Source: Hansfordia pulvinata (taxonomy: Eukaryota > Ascomycota > Sordariomycetes > Xylariales). From it: DNA of 64,000 nt. The first letter of the stretch is position 1. Each line of letters opens with the position of its first letter. Where the stretch lies: positions 992,001 through 1,056,000 of the forward strand of contig BJKQ01000007.1 in the NCBI GenBank assembly GCA_006538405.1, read 5' to 3'. Of this stretch, positions 60,896-64,000 are shown one piece after another. The translations under genes and the position numbers were made by a program. Below the pieces are notes generated by a model that saw only the letters and a program-made list of their open reading frames with translations, ran no database searches and had not been told where the DNA came from.

Positions 60896-62049
60896 ATGCG
60901 GCTGGCGCGAAGCGCACTATGCCAGGCCGTGCTCCTCTGCGCAGTATGCGCCGTTGCCAATGCGTGAGTCGAGTCCCTGCCTCGCGTCCTCAGCAGAGTC
61001 ACACACTCTCTTTCCGTGCCTCCTGCTGAATCGAGCGCGCCCTGTTCTAACCCAAGCCTTGCAGAAAAGTCAAGATGCCGTCTTTCCCCGAATGCGTGGA
61101 GAAACAATGCCGCAATTCGGACGTGGCCGTGTGGTACTTCTCCCTGACGGACAGGTCGCTACCCCAAAACCAGGACGAGAACAAACAGGAGGACAAGAAA
61201 AAGCTTAAAGATGGCCAAATATTGACTCTCGAATGGACTAAGTGGTGCACTAAATGGTGCAATCAGCACCATGATGAATATATGGACGAGGACGAGCAGA
61301 TCAGCGAGATGAGGATGAAAAAAATGCAACCCAAGATCAAGGAGGAAGCGGACCTCGCAACAGAGATGACGAAGAAGCAGCGAGCGGTAGAAAAGGCCAA
61401 AGAACCACCGCGGCAAAAACCCCGACCGCAACATGATGCCCGGCCGCCAACGAATGCCGCCCCGCCGAATTCCCGACCGGCAGAGAAATCCCCGCCAAAG
61501 AAACCCCGCCGGCGGCGGGCGCATCGCCTGAGAAGTCAGACGACGAGAAAAGCAGACTACCGTCAAAAGAGGAAGCAAAGGAAAATTGTCAGCAGTTCTA
61601 TGACGACGACCTCGCACACGGTCAAGCTTCGGAATGGTACAAGGAAAGGATGGAATGGGCCGGCGCCAATGTGCTCCGAAGAGAATATATATACAAGCTC
61701 CAGGTCTGGAAGCTTGAGAGATGGTCAAGATGCATCGGGTACGTGCAGAGATTCGGACTCGTGACAAATTGGGACCGTTTCAGGAAGATCCGTACCGAGA
61801 GGCTTGATTCAATCACGAAGGCTTTTGAGGAAAGATACGGCAGACGGGGGCGGTATGTCGTTGATGATTATGGCAAATACTTTTTCAATACAAAAAAGAG
61901 GTCCACGATAGATGACGAGGGGGGGGGCATTCGATCGCGTCACCGTCGACGTCCGGCATTCTAAACTAAGCCGGCGGCAGAAAGGCAAGGGATATGGCTT
62001 TGTGAAGTTGCCGTCGACTGAGAATACCGAGTCGAGGACGAACTTCTGA
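60896..62049 (+). CDS. Secreted hypothetical protein, frame broken twice at homopolymers
   Basis: Unknown function. Exon 1 (60896-60963) encodes a clean signal peptide, MRLARSALCQAVLLCAVCAV-ANA. After an intron with GTGAGT donor and CCTTGCAG acceptor, exon 2 starts at 61065 (join NA-KVKMPSFPECVEKQC). The mature part has paired cysteines (ECVEKQC, KWCTKWCNQHH), then a charged Lys/Glu segment and a Pro-rich linker. Past the C run 61504-61507 the first frame becomes Arg-rich noise, while the frame one base over reads SPEKSDDEKSRLPSKEEAKE, YDDDLAHGQASEWYKERMEW and an aromatic/basic C-terminal region. At the G9 run 61919-61927 a second shift restores AFDRVTVDVRHSKLSRRQKG and KGYGFVKLPSTENTESRTNF to a stop at 62049. 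The two shifts compensate, giving about 350 residues. It could be an effector-type protein, but no family is recognised. Confidence 0.68.
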
Positions 62050-62399
62050 GAAGGGCATCGCATGGGACTATGGCACGTCTCAAGGCTCTGTCAATACGGG
62101 CCCGGGAGAGGGACCCGGAGTCTCGGCGGTCATGGCGGGCGACAGAGACTGTACGACGAGAAAGTAAACTTCATTCGTTGAATATTCCCAATTTTTATAT
62201 TTACAAGGATCGAGATTCATCCCTATTACATTTACTCAGCATCTTAGGTACTTTGTGTTATTGATTGGCTTTGTGCCATCTTGAAGCATCGCCATATTCC
62301 TCGTTCCCTGACTTCATTTGACTGCGCTGTCTAGGTAGGCACCTCTGTTCCTCTGCCCCTTTTGCCCGCCCTCTCGTCTCTCCCTCCTCCCGTTTCCCC
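62050..62399. other. Convergent 3' intergenic
   Basis: 350 bp between the secreted-protein stop and the stop of the DUF1264-type gene. AT-richer than its neighbours; no feature recognised. Confidence 0.5.
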
Positions 62400-63337
62400 T
62401 TACCGGGCCCCCTTCCACACCGCATCAGCATCCTCGTGCACCTCGGGCTCAGCAATGTGCGCGCGCAACTCGCGCTTGCGGGCGGCGTCTACGCCGAGCC
62501 GGCGGTCGCGCTCGGCCCACGCGCCGTCGCTGCCGCCGCCGCGCGGCCCACCGCGCAGGCCTTCCGGCATGTCCCCGGCGCCCGCGAAGCTGGTCATGAG
62601 GCGCGGGGGGCCCATGGGGACAGCGTCGCCGCGCTCCGGCTGCCACATGTGGTACGTCTTGCCGTACAGCTCGACGACGTGCTCCATCTCGCGCGTCTCG
62701 GCGGCCTCCCAGGCGGCGGCCGCCGCGGCGGACAGGGGGTTCCCTGTCGTCGTCTTGGAAGAGACTTGCCCTCCGCCAGGCGGCATCACCAGCATGCCCG
62801 ACTTGACCTCGTACACGTGCGAGTGCCACAGGGCGCGCTCGTCGGCGGGCAGGGTGGCGAACAGGCGCGGCGTGATCATGTACTCGACCCCGAGCAGCCG
62901 CGCCGAGGGCTCGGAGCTGTCATAGAGCAGACACTGGCGGACGTCTGCGACATGGAGAGCGTGTCAGGCGGGACTGGAGAGAAAAACAAAGTACAGCTTC
63001 GGTCTTCTGAATCACGGGGTGAGAGAGACACTTGGCATACCGTTGGACACGTGCGCGCAGTAGTGGTTGGTCTCGACGAAGCGCGTGGGGTCGTCGGCGT
63101 AGGCGTGGTAGGCGTTGAGGTGAGCGCAGACGTGCTTGAGAGGCTTGAAGTCCTGCGGCGAGGGCCAGCGGTTCGTCAGTCGGCCATGTGCGTGTGCAGT
63201 GGACGGGAGCGAGCGAATCGAAGGCTGAGTCGCTCGTCACTTACTTGCACCAGAGAGGCCCCCGTCTCGAGTATCTTGTCCTCTGTCGTCGGCGGCCCGC
63301 CGGGCAGGGGCGGGGCCGAATCGCTGGCTTCGGTCAT
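62400..63337 (-). CDS. DUF1264 / oil-body-associated-like protein
   Basis: Soluble protein of the DUF1264 family, related to plant oil-body-associated proteins; the biochemical role in fungi is not known. Exons 63337-63245, 63152-63041 and 62944-62400 encode 249 residues, with donors GTAAGT and GTATGC and acceptors CCGCAG and GTCGCAG. Conserved sequence: [80 protein letters not shown] and [20 protein letters not shown], including the histidine-rich CAHLNAYH and HYCAH motifs and the EY-I family box. A short Ala run occurs after NPLS. The C-terminus is charged. Start at 63337 leaves a 31-residue first exon without similarity, so an upstream start is not excluded. Confidence 0.85.
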
Positions 63338-64000
63338 GCTGTGGCGGTTCGATAGCAGATGAAGCCCTTGTTGTCGATGACCAGGCAGGTTGGGTACCTG
63401 GCAAGACTTGCGGTACTGGATGCTGGAGATGAGGGCAGCGACGCGAATGCCCTTCGGCTATTCGGGCTGGACCACGAGTGAAAACTGCGTCCTCTCCCGT
63501 CATGTTCCCTCTCGGTTCGACACCCGTCAAAGCTGTCTGATGTCATGATTGCCGGGCCACGACGCGGGGCAGTGCCTACCTCCAGCCCAATCCGGAGCAA
63601 AATGCCCTGCCCTGTTCTACTCGACATCCATCATCCACCCGTCCAACAGACCGGGGGCAGGTGCGCTGCTGCAATCGAACGTGTGTAGCGTTCAATTCCC
63701 GTCTTTTCAAGGCTGTCTCAATGGGCGTCGTGTCACATCAATTTAAACTCGGTTTGACGAAACACGTGCATGCATCACATCGATACATGCATACCGGGTT
63801 CTTCAATATCGCCGATGACCGTCTGTTTGATAGTACTTACTCTCACTGCGGCAGTCGATCGACCCTGGCAGAGCACACGCACTTTGATCTGCTTCAATGT
63901 TCACTTCACCACTACATGTACCTACCTACCTTCAGTACGCGAGGCGACACCACGGGTGCCGGTCAGAGGTATGTAGGTGAACAATGAAAAGCTAACATAG
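63338..64000. other. Intergenic to window end
   Basis: Promoter side of the DUF1264-type gene. It carries an ACTACATGTACCTACCTACC element at 63912-63931 like those in other gaps. No gene recognised. Confidence 0.45.

Noticed and set aside
1..64000. Transposon or virus-derived genes
   Set aside because: I found no reverse transcriptase, transposase, integrase or viral protein motif in the translated frames; long gaps contain only simple repeats.

Overview
The window is nuclear DNA from a filamentous ascomycete. The evidence is short spliceosomal introns (59-420 bp, GT..AG with CTGAC/CTAAC-type branch points), an intron-bearing tRNA-His, and a gene set of fungal families (Pot1, Irr1/Psc3 cohesin, Rpc53, Dug3, Zn2Cys6 regulator, Ers1). 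Protein style and GC-rich, microsatellite-rich intergenic DNA suggest Sordariomycetes, possibly Hypocreales. That placement is an impression, not a computed result.

Layout. 0.1-16.6 kb is a compact housekeeping block: Pot1 (+) facing a cohesin SA subunit (-), urease accessory protein UreD (+), RNA polymerase III subunit Rpc4/Rpc53 (+), kynurenine formamidase (+) and a Dal5/Tna1-type MFS permease (-). 16.6-23.5 kb has no convincing gene. A protein with a C-terminal Zn2Cys6 cluster (-) lies at 23.5-25.5 kb. 25.5-36.4 kb is another long stretch without a supported gene, rich in (TG)n, CATCG, GATGCG and homopolymer tracts. A B-type cyclin (+) follows at 36.5-39.1 kb, then a 4.7 kb gap and the Ca2+-regulated mitochondrial aspartate/glutamate carrier (+) at 43.8-46.0 kb. 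47.4-56.1 kb holds an F-box/ankyrin gene (-), cystinosin homologue (-), tRNA-His (+) and Dug3 glutamine amidotransferase (-). After 4.8 kb without a gene come a secreted hypothetical protein (+) and a DUF1264/oil-body-associated-like protein (-).

Functional links are loose, as expected for fungal chromosomes. The formamidase (de novo NAD synthesis) converging on a Tna1-like permease (possible nicotinate uptake) is the one adjacency that could be meaningful. Cyclin, cohesin and Pot1 concern chromosome maintenance, but nothing indicates co-regulation.

Two patterns stand out. First, several well-conserved genes are each broken by a one-base shift, mostly a base missing from a G/C run (about 15672, 24474, 44693, 54694, 61504) plus one G-run at 61919. 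This looks more like systematic indel error in the assembly than true gene decay. By contrast, the F-box/ankyrin gene carries two in-frame TAG codons. Second, palindromic elements built on CTCGTACGAG / GTACTCGTAC recur between genes; I did not see one of the perfect palindromes inside a confident exon. I did not find a clearly new multi-gene system.
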